The translations under genes were made by a program, and so were the position numbers. A stretch of DNA of 64,000 bases. Source: CALCZU01 sp964396165. Its GTDB lineage: Bacteria; Bdellovibrionota; FAC87; UBA2466. The notes under the pieces were generated by a model that was not told the origin of the DNA, did no database searches, and saw only the letters and a list, made by a program, of their open reading frames with translations. This document shows, one piece after another, positions 8,420 to 16,540 of the stretch. The DNA is taken from assembly GCA_964396165.1 (NCBI GenBank), contig CAYNEF010000004.1:32947-96946 (forward strand), written 5' to 3'. Position 1 is the stretch's first letter, and the number at the start of each line of letters is the position of its first letter.

Positions 8420-9505
8420 GTGAACTCTAAACTCTCACAATCGTGGCTGCCACTGGATCGCATTGATTTGGCGATTCAACTTGAGCCTGCTGTCTTTATT
8501 CTATTTTTAGCAATCACTTCCTACATTCTTTACAAATTGCTCATGGGTGATTTAACTCCCGAGCGCCATCGGAACTTACGAAAACTTTTTAAAAACTTGA
8601 GTGGACACTCTCTTACCGCATGTATTCTGTTTTTTATTTATTGGTTTGCCTTCGAACTTCCAGATTCTGCGCATTTCAATAATGGCGTGAATCGGTTTTT
8701 ACCCTGGATAGGTTTTTTTACTATCATCTGGGGCGCAATCGTATTTATCAAAACCTGTAGAATACTTGCATTTGAATATCTCTTTTTAAAAAACATGCAG
8801 GTGGGAGTTCCGCTTCTCCTAGTGAATCTTCTCACGCTACTTCTCAGTCTGACAATCGCAGGGTGGATTGCGACAAGCATCTTTCAAATTCAAATTGCCT
8901 CAGTGCTTGCGACATCAGCAATCTTGTCTGTCGTACTCGGTATGGCGCTACAAGACACTTTAGGAAATTTGTTTGCAGGCATTGCACTGCAACTGGATAA
9001 GCCCTATGGCATCGGCGATTGGGTAGAAATCTACAATGCAGGACAAAAGACTGTAGGCATTATCAATGAAGTTACCTGGCGTGCGACAGTATTGATTTCG
9101 GTTACTGATGAAATCATCACGTTACCTAACCGGGTAGTGGCGCAGTCTCAGGTGAATAACTTTTCTGGGAAAAATGGACCGATAGCAAGAAGCCAGCTGT
9201 TTCGCGTTCCTTACGGAACGGACTTGGCAGAAGTTCGAGAAATTTTGATCGCAGTCACTGAAAGCATCAAGGGCATTAGAAAAGTTCCCGAGTCGACTGT
9301 ATACGCCATTGAGAGCAATGAGTCCTGGATCGTCATCCGCCTTGTGTATCACCTTGATGATTATGGCAAACAATGGTCTATCGGTGATCTTGTCATTTCC
9401 AAGTGTGTAGAAAGTCTTTCTAAAGAGGGTATCGCACTGGCTCCGCAAAGACTTCTTGTATTGCAAGAAACAAACGGCACAAAAACTAAAAAAGCATCAT
9501 CTTAA
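8420..9505 (+). CDS. MscS-family mechanosensitive channel
   Basis: A 361-residue membrane protein starting at GTG, with about five TM helices. The pore helix and beta-domain motif is classic MscS: VLGMALQDTLGNLFAGIAL then KPYGIGDWVEI. The C-terminal cytosolic domain (~270-360) is present. It should release solutes under hypo-osmotic shock. N-terminal extra helices make it longer than E. coli MscS. Its 3' end overlaps the convergent amidinotransferase gene by 20 nt. Confidence 0.9.
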   Translation: MNSKLSQSWLPLDRIDLAIQLEPAVFILFLAITSYILYKLLMGDLTPERHRNLRKLFKNLSGHSLTACILFFIYWFAFELPDSAHFNNGVNRFLPWIGFFTIIWGAIVFIKTCRILAFEYLFLKNMQVGVPLLLVNLLTLLLSLTIAGWIATSIFQIQIASVLATSAILSVVLGMALQDTLGNLFAGIALQLDKPYGIGDWVEIYNAGQKTVGIINEVTWRATVLISVTDEIITLPNRVVAQSQVNNFSGKNGPIARSQLFRVPYGTDLAEVREILIAVTESIKGIRKVPESTVYAIESNESWIVIRLVYHLDDYGKQWSIGDLVISKCVESLSKEGIALAPQRLLVLQETNGTKTKKASS

Positions 9506-10322
9506 GACAAAAGACAGAGCCGCCAGCTTTGATAAATTCTTTTGTTTCCACTTCATGTACCGTAAAACCGTTTTTTATCAAATTGGATTTGAACTGCACG
9601 GTTCCACTTTGCAGAATGACATCTTTTCCATTGGGACAGTGGCAATTGCACGCAAAATATTTTAAATTTTCTGCGCGATCCACTTCCAGTATATTTTTAA
9701 ATCCTTTTTCAATCAATTTTAGAGATTCAGGAGCAAAGGCTTCTTTTTGTATGGCAACGGTGTGTTCATCCAAAATGGAAAAACAAGTATCTAGGTGGTA
9801 GAAGTCTTTGGTCACAAGCTCGAGTGGCGTAACTGATAAATGAAAACGCGAAACAAACTCATCGTATACTTTCTTGTCTGTTCGAGGTCCAAATCCTCCC
9901 CATACTCTTCCGTTGCCGGGTTGTATGAGGGCATCCCCATTTCCTTCTAGACAGAGAGTTTTATTTTCCAGTTCATAAACGTTGTATCCCTGCGATTCAT
10001 AATATTTCTTAAAATAAGCGACTTCGGGTTTGCGATAGGTGGATCGCATATGGGAAAGTAAAACACACTTGGATTTAGTTTTGGGATCCAAAAACGGAAA
10101 GGACTGGTTGGCCGCAAATACCATATCAGGCAATTCCGGATGGCCATCCAGTGTATCTACCGTATACCCTAATTTTTCATAAGTTTTTTTGAGTTCTTGC
10201 CATTCAAGGATGGCCTTTTGCTTATTGATTTGATTTAAATTCCCTTTTTCATCTGTCATGTAGGGATTGATGGAATAGGTCACATCAAAATAATCCGGTT
10301 TCACCATCAAAATTTTATTCAT
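9486..10322 (-). CDS. Amidinotransferase/dimethylargininase-like enzyme (guanidino-modifying superfamily)
   Basis: A 278-residue cytoplasmic protein. Motifs of the superfamily include PDMVFAANQSF (acidic substrate-binding), LEGNGDAL, FYHLDTCFSIL with the catalytic His, and a C-terminal nucleophile Cys in GGSVFCLKM. It most resembles DDAH/arginine-deiminase-type hydrolases of ~280 residues; the substrate (arginine, methylarginine or related) is not determinable. It lies 6 nt after a secreted agmatine/peptidylarginine-deiminase-like gene of the same fold superfamily, so the two form an operon on arginine-type substrates. Confidence 0.8.
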   Translation of the reverse strand: MNKILMVKPDYFDVTYSINPYMTDEKGNLNQINKQKAILEWQELKKTYEKLGYTVDTLDGHPELPDMVFAANQSFPFLDPKTKSKCVLLSHMRSTYRKPEVAYFKKYYESQGYNVYELENKTLCLEGNGDALIQPGNGRVWGGFGPRTDKKVYDEFVSRFHLSVTPLELVTKDFYHLDTCFSILDEHTVAIQKEAFAPESLKLIEKGFKNILEVDRAENLKYFACNCHCPNGKDVILQSGTVQFKSNLIKNGFTVHEVETKEFIKAGGSVFCLKMMLF

Positions 10323-10328
10323 AACGCC

Positions 10329-11696
10329 TTAAGGTATAACAAGTTTAACTAGATTTGTCGGCGCAAATCTCGGGTACCGCTTGATAGAGTTTTTGGAGTC
10401 TTTCGCTTCGAGGTAAAGTTCAATTTGCGAGCCGCTTTCTAAGTCTGAAATGATGATGGACTGTGTATTTCCATTTTGCAAAGTAAATGGAATCTTGTGG
10501 AACTCTTCGCCTGATTTCCGGATGTATGCTGTGATTTCTGTAATTTGTGCGTCCGGATTCGCAATGAAATCGCCTGAAATCGCAAGAGTGCCACTAGACG
10601 TGGAAATTTTCGGAAAAAGAAACACAGAGTTACGGGTTAAAATGTTGCGTGTACGACAGTGGACAGAATCTCCCCACTCGGTACTGCCACCTTCCACTCC
10701 GATGATGTCATATCCAGGAAGCGCTTCTTGATAAACTTTTTTTGCATACTCATCACTTTCATCCCCATAGGTAGGATAGTAAAGGGCATGGTTACTCACA
10801 AAGGAATTGATATAGGCTCTATAGTCTTCACCGCTAGACCCAGGGCGAAGAATCATTTTCATGCGGAGAATTTTATAGGGAGTTCCATTCGGACTCACCA
10901 TTTTAGAAAGTAAGTCTGCCATTCTGTCAGAATCTTTTTTGAATTTGGAATTGGCGGGGAAATCGCTAAATACCCAGGTGTCCGGTGAAACAATTTTTCC
11001 GAACGTATCAATGTGTTCGATAGAAAGGTGTTTTCCTAAATCGGATGTTGTGTATTGTTCGATTCCCAAAAAATCTTTCATGCGAGTCAGAATAGTTTCT
11101 TTTGAAAGAGAGGAGTTTTCAGAATAAACAAGTGTCGAGGAAAAAGCTCTATCTACGCCGTCATTATAATAATTTCCGCCCGTATGGACGAGACCGGGAG
11201 CATACAATGGGATGTTCATTTCTTTTGAAATGAATCCTGGAACCAAATCATCATGCGGGCGCGGTCTGTTGTATTTGGTGTCCACAATTCCAAAATTGTT
11301 TTTCCCATCAATAATAAACCACGGACCGTAATCGCGTATCCACATACTGTCTGTCTGCACAATAAAATAAGTTACCCCTTTATCGGGTATATTGTTTTTA
11401 GAAAGCCAGCTTTCCCACCAGGTTTGTTCGTTTCGAGAGTCAGCGAACAGCTTTACATTTCCTTTAGATTGAAGTGCTTTTACTAGAGATGGATTAGTCC
11501 ATAGTGTCATCACCCCGTCGGAGCTTTCCCATTCCGGAAGACTATGTACAGGCGCTAGGGGCGAGAGAGAAGGAAAGTCTCGGGCGGGTTCGCTTAACTT
11601 TTCGTGAGGCGCTAGCCCGATGGGTAGATTTTTTTGATCAGGCTGTACTGCAAATAAAGAAAGACAAAATACAGAAGCGATGATTGCCGTTTTCAT
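10329..11696 (-). CDS. Secreted agmatine deiminase / peptidylarginine deiminase-like protein
   Basis: I chose the ATG at 11696 because it has an SD (gggga) and starts a signal peptide (MKTAIIASVFCLSLFA); the frame is open 30 nt further upstream. The 455-residue protein has the PAD_porph/agmatine-deiminase signatures: MWIRDYGPW, VHTGGNYYNDG, an HID motif (SIEHIDTFG) and the C-terminal catalytic Cys in WGDSVHCRTRN. About 80 extra C-terminal residues form a beta-rich domain. It should act outside the cytoplasm on agmatine, or on C-terminal peptidyl-arginine as in Porphyromonas PPAD; which one cannot be told. It forms an operon with the amidinotransferase-like gene. Confidence 0.85.
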   Translation of the reverse strand: MKTAIIASVFCLSLFAVQPDQKNLPIGLAPHEKLSEPARDFPSLSPLAPVHSLPEWESSDGVMTLWTNPSLVKALQSKGNVKLFADSRNEQTWWESWLSKNNIPDKGVTYFIVQTDSMWIRDYGPWFIIDGKNNFGIVDTKYNRPRPHDDLVPGFISKEMNIPLYAPGLVHTGGNYYNDGVDRAFSSTLVYSENSSLSKETILTRMKDFLGIEQYTTSDLGKHLSIEHIDTFGKIVSPDTWVFSDFPANSKFKKDSDRMADLLSKMVSPNGTPYKILRMKMILRPGSSGEDYRAYINSFVSNHALYYPTYGDESDEYAKKVYQEALPGYDIIGVEGGSTEWGDSVHCRTRNILTRNSVFLFPKISTSSGTLAISGDFIANPDAQITEITAYIRKSGEEFHKIPFTLQNGNTQSIIISDLESGSQIELYLEAKDSKNSIKRYPRFAPTNLVKLVIP

Positions 11697-11814
11697 GTGT
11701 TCCCCTAGAGATTGGGAATGTACCAATAAATATAAAAATTGTATTCAATGCGCGGTGTTACAGTTGCCATCTGCGAAATCTTTGAATAACGTGGCGCTTA
11801 ATGGAGAATAAACT

Positions 11815-12234
11815 ATGAAACATCTTTTAGTCTTGATGAGCGTACTCATCTTTAATTCCAACCTTTTTGCCACTGATACGGAATTAGGTGGATTGGTTGC
11901 GGTAGAACGAAAAGTAACAGTGCAACTTTCCGAGTGTGAAAAAAATTGGAACACGATCTTAAAGGAGTGTTCTGTCACCATTACGGAAAAAGGCGTTGCA
12001 ACTGATTTTACTTTGCCAGGGCAGGAACTTTACCAGCGCTTGGTTGTGAATGAACAAAAATGCGGCGTGGGAATGTCGTTACAAACGAATGCAAATGGAT
12101 TTCAGGGGTATTACTTGCGGTTTGTGGGAATGCACGGAAGCAACACATCATTTGCTGAAGCCCGCCCTTGTCTTGAGCGAGCGTTAGAAACTACAGGAGG
12201 AGTTGTTTCCGCAAAGGTATTTATTGTGAAGTAA
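11815..12234 (+). CDS. Small secreted protein, unknown family
   Basis: A 139-residue protein with SD ggaga 7 nt before ATG and a signal peptide (MKHLLVLMSVLIFNSNLFA). The mature part has four cysteines, consistent with two disulfides, and a beta-rich pattern. I recognise no family. It is divergent from the deiminase operon. Confidence 0.65.
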   Translation: MKHLLVLMSVLIFNSNLFATDTELGGLVAVERKVTVQLSECEKNWNTILKECSVTITEKGVATDFTLPGQELYQRLVVNEQKCGVGMSLQTNANGFQGYYLRFVGMHGSNTSFAEARPCLERALETTGGVVSAKVFIVK

Positions 12235-12316
12235 ACTTCACATTTGTTTGACAGGGAAAACATTCTTTAGGGCCCCTTGTAAGTTAGAATGAATCTGGCT
12301 TTCAGGGGGCTTTCTT

Positions 12317-13345
12317 TTGAGTGATGAATCAAAATCAAAATTAGTTTTTAGAGCCTCGGGACTATTTTTTTTCCTCTGGTGGATTTGCAATACGTATCTC
12401 GACGTTGTTCGTTACGGTATACACGAAGGTTTTTACTGGTGGTTTTGCAACCTTGCGCTGCTCGGTACTTCGATGGGGTTATTCTTCAGACACCGCGGCT
12501 GGCTCACTGGCTTTTTAAGTATCGCCTGTTTTACCCAGATTTTTTGGGTGATAGACAATGTCTACCGAGTTCTTACTCACGAAAACCTGTTTGGTTTAGT
12601 GGAATTCATGTACCAGCCAGGGCTGCCATTGGATGAGTTTTATTTAAGTCACTACCATTACTTTACGATCCCAGTTTGCATCATCGCTTTATTTTATTTG
12701 CCTAAAAAAAACAGCAATGCGCTTACTTTGATTTCTATCTTTAATCCGTTGATCTTCGGAGTCTCTTATTTTGCTTTTCCCGCAAGACAAAATGTGAACT
12801 GCATTCACACTCCCTGTTTTCCGGGGTTGGATTATCTTGCTGGTCCAATGTACTCCTTTACATTTTGGTTTGTTATTTTTCTGATGCATTTGGCAATTGG
12901 GTACTCAATCGAAAATTGGTTTAGAAAGCATGACTATTCGGCCCTAGCCAAGATGAAGGCAGTAGGAGCATTTGCTGTCAGCATTTTTGCAGCGCTTTTC
13001 ATTTCTTATGTCGATATCGGTTATAAAAAATCTCTTCCGCGTTTTGAATGCAGACAAGAACAAAACCAAACGGGTGCGGAAGCTTCTTGCGGGTTTACTC
13101 TCGATGGTAAGCCAAATGAAATGGCCTTTGTGTACCGACTAAAAAACAAAGAGCGTGAGCCCAAAGTCTGCGCAGTCATGGCTCGTACTCGTGATATCAC
13201 GATTCCTCTGCAGCATAATATTGTCCTTGGTCCGAATGCAGAAATGGAATTTAGAACTTTTATCGAATACCCCAAGCACAATTTAGTGACGGTATTATCC
13301 GCAGATTGTGGCAACGAAAGAATGCCCGCTCAATCCACAAAATAA
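12317..13345 (+). CDS. Integral membrane protein with C-terminal extracytoplasmic domain, unknown
   Basis: A 342-residue protein. The TTG start at 12317 has a good SD (cagggggc, ~7 nt spacing). About seven hydrophobic segments span residues 10-235 (for example LLGTSMGLFF and TFWFVIFLMHLAIGYSI), with aromatic residues dense at the membrane edges. The last ~100 residues form a soluble beta-rich domain with three cysteines. No family is recognised. Its end overlaps the convergent Rsm22-like gene by 16 nt. Confidence 0.7.
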   Translation: MSDESKSKLVFRASGLFFFLWWICNTYLDVVRYGIHEGFYWWFCNLALLGTSMGLFFRHRGWLTGFLSIACFTQIFWVIDNVYRVLTHENLFGLVEFMYQPGLPLDEFYLSHYHYFTIPVCIIALFYLPKKNSNALTLISIFNPLIFGVSYFAFPARQNVNCIHTPCFPGLDYLAGPMYSFTFWFVIFLMHLAIGYSIENWFRKHDYSALAKMKAVGAFAVSIFAALFISYVDIGYKKSLPRFECRQEQNQTGAEASCGFTLDGKPNEMAFVYRLKNKEREPKVCAVMARTRDITIPLQHNIVLGPNAEMEFRTFIEYPKHNLVTVLSADCGNERMPAQSTK

Positions 13346-14250
13346 GAAAACGGCGTATCTTTTAATTCTTTGATCTTCTTTTTGCCTGTTTTTTCGAGGA
13401 TTTTGATTTCTTGAAATCCATTTGCACTGCAAACTTGAGCAATACTATAACCTTTATGGATTCTGGCGCGCCCTATCAGTCGTTGTTTGGAATGAGTAGT
13501 TTCAGTAGCGGATTTACTTAAGACAAGATAACTTGTCGGCAGGCTTCTTAAATCAATCCCCATTTCTTTAGAAAATGTTTTCCAATGAGAAGTCGTAAAG
13601 GCTTCTGTAGGAACTTTAGCAAAATGGTGGCACCAGTCGTTTACCCTTTCTTTCGCAAGAAGAGGGCAGCTCAAGTTATGTGTACAAGGGGCAAGTGATC
13701 TAAAATCAGAGAGAAGCCGTTCCCGTGCGCCACTTAATAATTTACTGCACGGTGAGGTTCCAGGCTCTACCCAAATAATAGCAGAGGCTGTACTTGCAAA
13801 CCGAACTAATTCTCTCAAAGAGGAGTCAGATAACTCGGTTAGGACATGGCTGATGAGAAGCACAAAGTTATCCAGGGAAGAACTTAAACTGGTTTTCGTC
13901 TCTACTAAAATTCCCGGGTGTAAATTTTGTATTTTTTCTTTGGCAAATTGCTGGGCTAATTCTGATTTTTCGATGAGTAGAATTTTGTTTGGAAGAGAAC
14001 TTGAAAAATGACTGATGAATTTGCGTGTGGCTATCCCTGTGCCCGCTCCCCAGTCGATGAGCGTGTATGTCTTGGGTAAAGTAAGTGTTCCTGCTACTTC
14101 TTTGAGTACCGAATCCCACTTCCACCCGATGCGAGCAGCAAAGGTTTCGTCGTAGTCGTTTAGAAGTTCCTTGGATTTCCAATAGCTTTGCTTGCTTTTG
14201 TAGTCAGAGAGAAAAAGTTGTCTTAACGATTTTAGTTCGTTCCAGTTCAC
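13330..14250 (-). CDS. Rsm22-like methyltransferase (small ribosomal subunit Rsm22 family)
   Basis: A 306-residue protein starting at GTG. Motif I of SAM-dependent methyltransferases is clear (LIDWGAGTGIATRKF). The C-terminal half carries CTHNLSCPLL followed by NDWCHHFAKVP, which is diagnostic of the Rsm22 family and supplies part of the cysteine set thought to bind a metal or Fe-S cluster. Family members are linked to small-subunit ribosome assembly in mitochondria and bacteria; the bacterial role is less clear. It starts 9 nt after the upstream secreted-protein gene's stop. Confidence 0.82.
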   Translation of the reverse strand: MNWNELKSLRQLFLSDYKSKQSYWKSKELLNDYDETFAARIGWKWDSVLKEVAGTLTLPKTYTLIDWGAGTGIATRKFISHFSSSLPNKILLIEKSELAQQFAKEKIQNLHPGILVETKTSLSSSLDNFVLLISHVLTELSDSSLRELVRFASTASAIIWVEPGTSPCSKLLSGARERLLSDFRSLAPCTHNLSCPLLAKERVNDWCHHFAKVPTEAFTTSHWKTFSKEMGIDLRSLPTSYLVLSKSATETTHSKQRLIGRARIHKGYSIAQVCSANGFQEIKILEKTGKKKIKELKDTPFSYFVD

Positions 14251-14259
14251 GTGAGTGTA

Positions 14260-15297
14260 TTAGCTGCTTTTTTTCTTCATGCAAACATATTTAGAGTAGT
14301 CATATTTCCCACTCCAGTTCCATAAACCCTTGCCTTCGTGTATTTTTACACATTCGAGTCCTCTGTCGCAGGCGTATTCGAATGCTCCATAACTGCCAGT
14401 GCCTGGGCAACTTCTTCCTTCTTGCGCGCGGGTGCGGCATTCGCTGTAGTGGCTTCCATTTTGATCTTTTACCAGGATACAACGTCCGATGGTATTTGCC
14501 GTAATCATGCGGCCATCGCTGCCTGCTGATTCACAATCTGAATCCTGTTGGCAAAGAGGAGAGTTTACCATGTATTTCAATGAGCTCATTCTTGAAACTA
14601 CGTCTTGCTTTAAAGTTTTCTCAACTGCTTTGTGGCAGGGAGCACAGAGTTTTGCGATTTCTGCCGTAGTGGTGAAAGCCGGTATAGGGCCTACTGGGCA
14701 GGATTGGGAGCTTTCCCAAAAAGATGTTCTGATTTTTTCAAAAGTACCGCCACCATTTACCGACAAGTTTACAACGCCAGGAACTACAGGGAAGTAGTTC
14801 ATCCCGAGTGTTAAACCAGCCATCGAGTATTCGCCGAGAGATTCACGGTGTGTGATACGGCAAGAAAGTTTTCCATCTACTAAAAGAGCGCGGCCATGTT
14901 GGTCAAAAATATTCTGACCAGGATCTAAATCGTTTGTGGAAAATTCCCACATAGTTTCTGTTACTACACGCTTTTGAAGGCTTACGCTGCCAATAGCTTG
15001 GCCAATAGGAGTACTAACTCCCACATTCAGTGGCGTGAATGTTTCTGTCGTTAAATCGGAAATTCCGTCAATGTAGGTTCGCGTATTGGATTGAACGTTT
15101 TTGCTCTCTTTCCCTCTTGTATCAGGAGCAGAATTTGTGCGCTTGGTGGTGAATGCTGGAAAATCGGGAGCACTATGGGTGTTGTAATAGATGCTCGATG
15201 AATTGAGATCACCGGTATATTCCAGCGGGTTATATTTAGCCGCCCAAACAAAAGAAGTTACAAACAAGAATAAGATATTTAATTTCACGTTCCGCAT
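14260..15297 (-). CDS. Secreted Cys-rich protein with CxxCH motif and Dickkopf-like C-terminus
   Basis: A 345-residue protein with SD (gaggtaggg) and signal peptide (MRNVKLNILFLFVTSFVWA). Residues ~95-200 are beta-rich, resembling an outer-membrane or surface protein. Residues ~220-230 contain CAPCHKAVEK, a CxxCH sequence that could bind heme c. The last ~90 residues have regularly spaced cysteines (CQQDSDCES, RCILV, SECRTRAQEGRSC, ACDRGLECV), like the Dickkopf-type cysteine-rich domains of myxobacteria and Bdellovibrio. Function unknown. No other cytochrome gene is nearby, so heme binding is uncertain. Confidence 0.75.
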   Translation of the reverse strand: MRNVKLNILFLFVTSFVWAAKYNPLEYTGDLNSSSIYYNTHSAPDFPAFTTKRTNSAPDTRGKESKNVQSNTRTYIDGISDLTTETFTPLNVGVSTPIGQAIGSVSLQKRVVTETMWEFSTNDLDPGQNIFDQHGRALLVDGKLSCRITHRESLGEYSMAGLTLGMNYFPVVPGVVNLSVNGGGTFEKIRTSFWESSQSCPVGPIPAFTTTAEIAKLCAPCHKAVEKTLKQDVVSRMSSLKYMVNSPLCQQDSDCESAGSDGRMITANTIGRCILVKDQNGSHYSECRTRAQEGRSCPGTGSYGAFEYACDRGLECVKIHEGKGLWNWSGKYDYSKYVCMKKKSS

Positions 15298-15457
15298 ATC
15301 CCTACCTCACTGGAAATAAAGTTCCAGTCGTAAGAGACACAGAGCAACGTGTGGGCCAAGTGTAGACAGGTTGAAATCGTATTCACAGCGTGTTTTCACG
15401 CTGTCAAATTGTTAGGCACCCGTAATTTTCTTGGTCAGAACTAGAGCGTGGGGATAA

Positions 15458-15641
15458 GATTTGGGAAGTGTTGTAGTTTTTATAAGTTTTGGTTTGGGAT
15501 CGGGAAATCTGGTGGGCTCTTTTAATTATTATATGTATGAGGCTTCGATTGGTTTTGGCGTTCATTCCGCCCTCTAGAGAGTCTTATAGCTTAGCGATTG
15601 GGGTGACCTTCGGTTGGAAGCCCACCAGATTTCTACGGCAG
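15458..15641 (+). pseudogene. Possible remnant of an outer-membrane beta-barrel C-terminus
   Basis: The frame from 15458 to 15574 is open and reads as alternating beta-strand sequence (VVVFISFGLGSGNL, then YYMYEASIGFGVHSAL) before a stop. A neighbouring frame at once continues with ESYSLAIGVTFGW, a typical terminal barrel strand. A single frameshift would join them. No start, SD or upstream part exists, so this would be a decayed fragment. The rest of the 15298-15760 gap shows only the inverted repeat and the dispersed palindrome described separately. Confidence 0.3.
15504..15633. repeat. 130-bp element bounded by 15-bp perfect inverted repeats
   Basis: The arms gaaatctggtgggct (15504-15518) and its exact complement (15619-15633) enclose 100 bp. 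The length and perfection make chance unlikely. It could be a MITE-like element or a structured leader. No target-site duplication is obvious in the flanks. Confidence 0.45.
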
Positions 15642-15672
15642 TCATTGCGAGGCCGAAGGCCGCGGCAATCCC
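15641..15672. repeat. Dispersed palindromic repeat (gtcattgcgag family)
   Basis: The segment gtcattgcgag...gcggcaatcc has the form of a widespread intergenic bacterial palindrome whose ends read GTCATTGCGAG and GCAATCC. Related copies lie at 29073-29156. It sits 90 nt before trmO, outside any supported gene. Confidence 0.6.
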
Positions 15673-15760
15673 ATTGAAAAAGCAGCTTTCCCGCGCGGCC
15701 ACCCCAGCCCACACAGCGCATGACATACAGAAGAAATTACGCTACTTCTCCCTCAATAAT

Positions 15761-16540
15761 ATGGCAGACAACTCAAAATCTTATTTTCCGCCCATCGGAG
15801 TCATTCGTACCTGCTTCAAGGAGAAGTTCGGAGTTCCACGCCAATCTTTAATGGTAAAAGAAGCAAAAGGCATTTTGAAACTCAATCCCGATCCTAATTA
15901 CTTACCAGCGCTCAGTGAACTAGAGACGTTTAGCCATCTATGGATTATTTTTGTTTTCCACCAAGCGCAAGAAAGATCCTGGCGTCCCAAGATTGATCCT
16001 CCAAAATTAGACGCGTCTAAAAAAGTAGGAGTATTTGCGTCGCGTTCTCCACATAGACCCAATCCTATAGGGATGTCTGTTGTGAAGCTTGAGGGGATTG
16101 ATTACAAAGCGAAAGAGGGAATTGAAATTCATTTAAGCGGGATAGATCTCTTAGACGGCACACCCGTTTTGGATATCAAACCGTATTTGCCCTATAGCGA
16201 TATTGTATCTGAAGCTAACTCTGGCTGGGTCGATACAGAAATTCCAAAATACGAGGTAAGTTTTTCGCACGAAAGTTTAGAGCAGATTACACAATACTCT
16301 AAACACACAACCCCGCGTTTGCTCAATTTGATTACACAAATGCTTGAGTGGGATCCGCGTCCTACAGCGCAAAGACGATCACTCCCTATGAGTTCTTTGG
16401 AAACAGAATCGATGCAGTTCGCGTTTCGACTGCACGGTTTAGATATTCACTGGGTGGTAAAAAATAAAAACCCGCACGTTACTGAGGTACGTTGGATTGA
16501 CTTAAATAGAGCAGAAGCTCCCTTGGATTATCAGTCGTAA
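15761..16540 (+). CDS. trmO: tRNA (N6-threonylcarbamoyladenosine37-N6)-methyltransferase TrmO
   Basis: The start is placed at the ATG at 15761 (MADNSKSYFPPIGVIRTCF), because the family begins just before the PIGVIRTCF strand and the upstream in-frame sequence comes from the dispersed repeat. The 259-residue protein has FGVPRQ, DRSP-equivalent FASRSPHRPNPIGMS and DLLDGTPVLDIKPYLPYSD, all UPF0066/TrmO hallmarks. It methylates the t6A37 of some tRNAs. The C-terminal ~100 residues include the domain seen in long-type TrmO. Its 3' end overlaps the convergent GDPD-fusion gene by 62 nt. Confidence 0.92.
   Translation: MADNSKSYFPPIGVIRTCFKEKFGVPRQSLMVKEAKGILKLNPDPNYLPALSELETFSHLWIIFVFHQAQERSWRPKIDPPKLDASKKVGVFASRSPHRPNPIGMSVVKLEGIDYKAKEGIEIHLSGIDLLDGTPVLDIKPYLPYSDIVSEANSGWVDTEIPKYEVSFSHESLEQITQYSKHTTPRLLNLITQMLEWDPRPTAQRRSLPMSSLETESMQFAFRLHGLDIHWVVKNKNPHVTEVRWIDLNRAEAPLDYQS

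Noticed and set aside
15489..15677. 62-codon plus-strand frame in the trmO upstream gap as a gene
   Set aside because: It runs across the inverted repeat and the dispersed palindrome and has no SD; treated as a possible gene remnant only.
15614..15760. N-terminal extension of trmO by 49 codons
   Set aside because: The extension comes from the dispersed repeat, and the family starts at the ATG at 15761.
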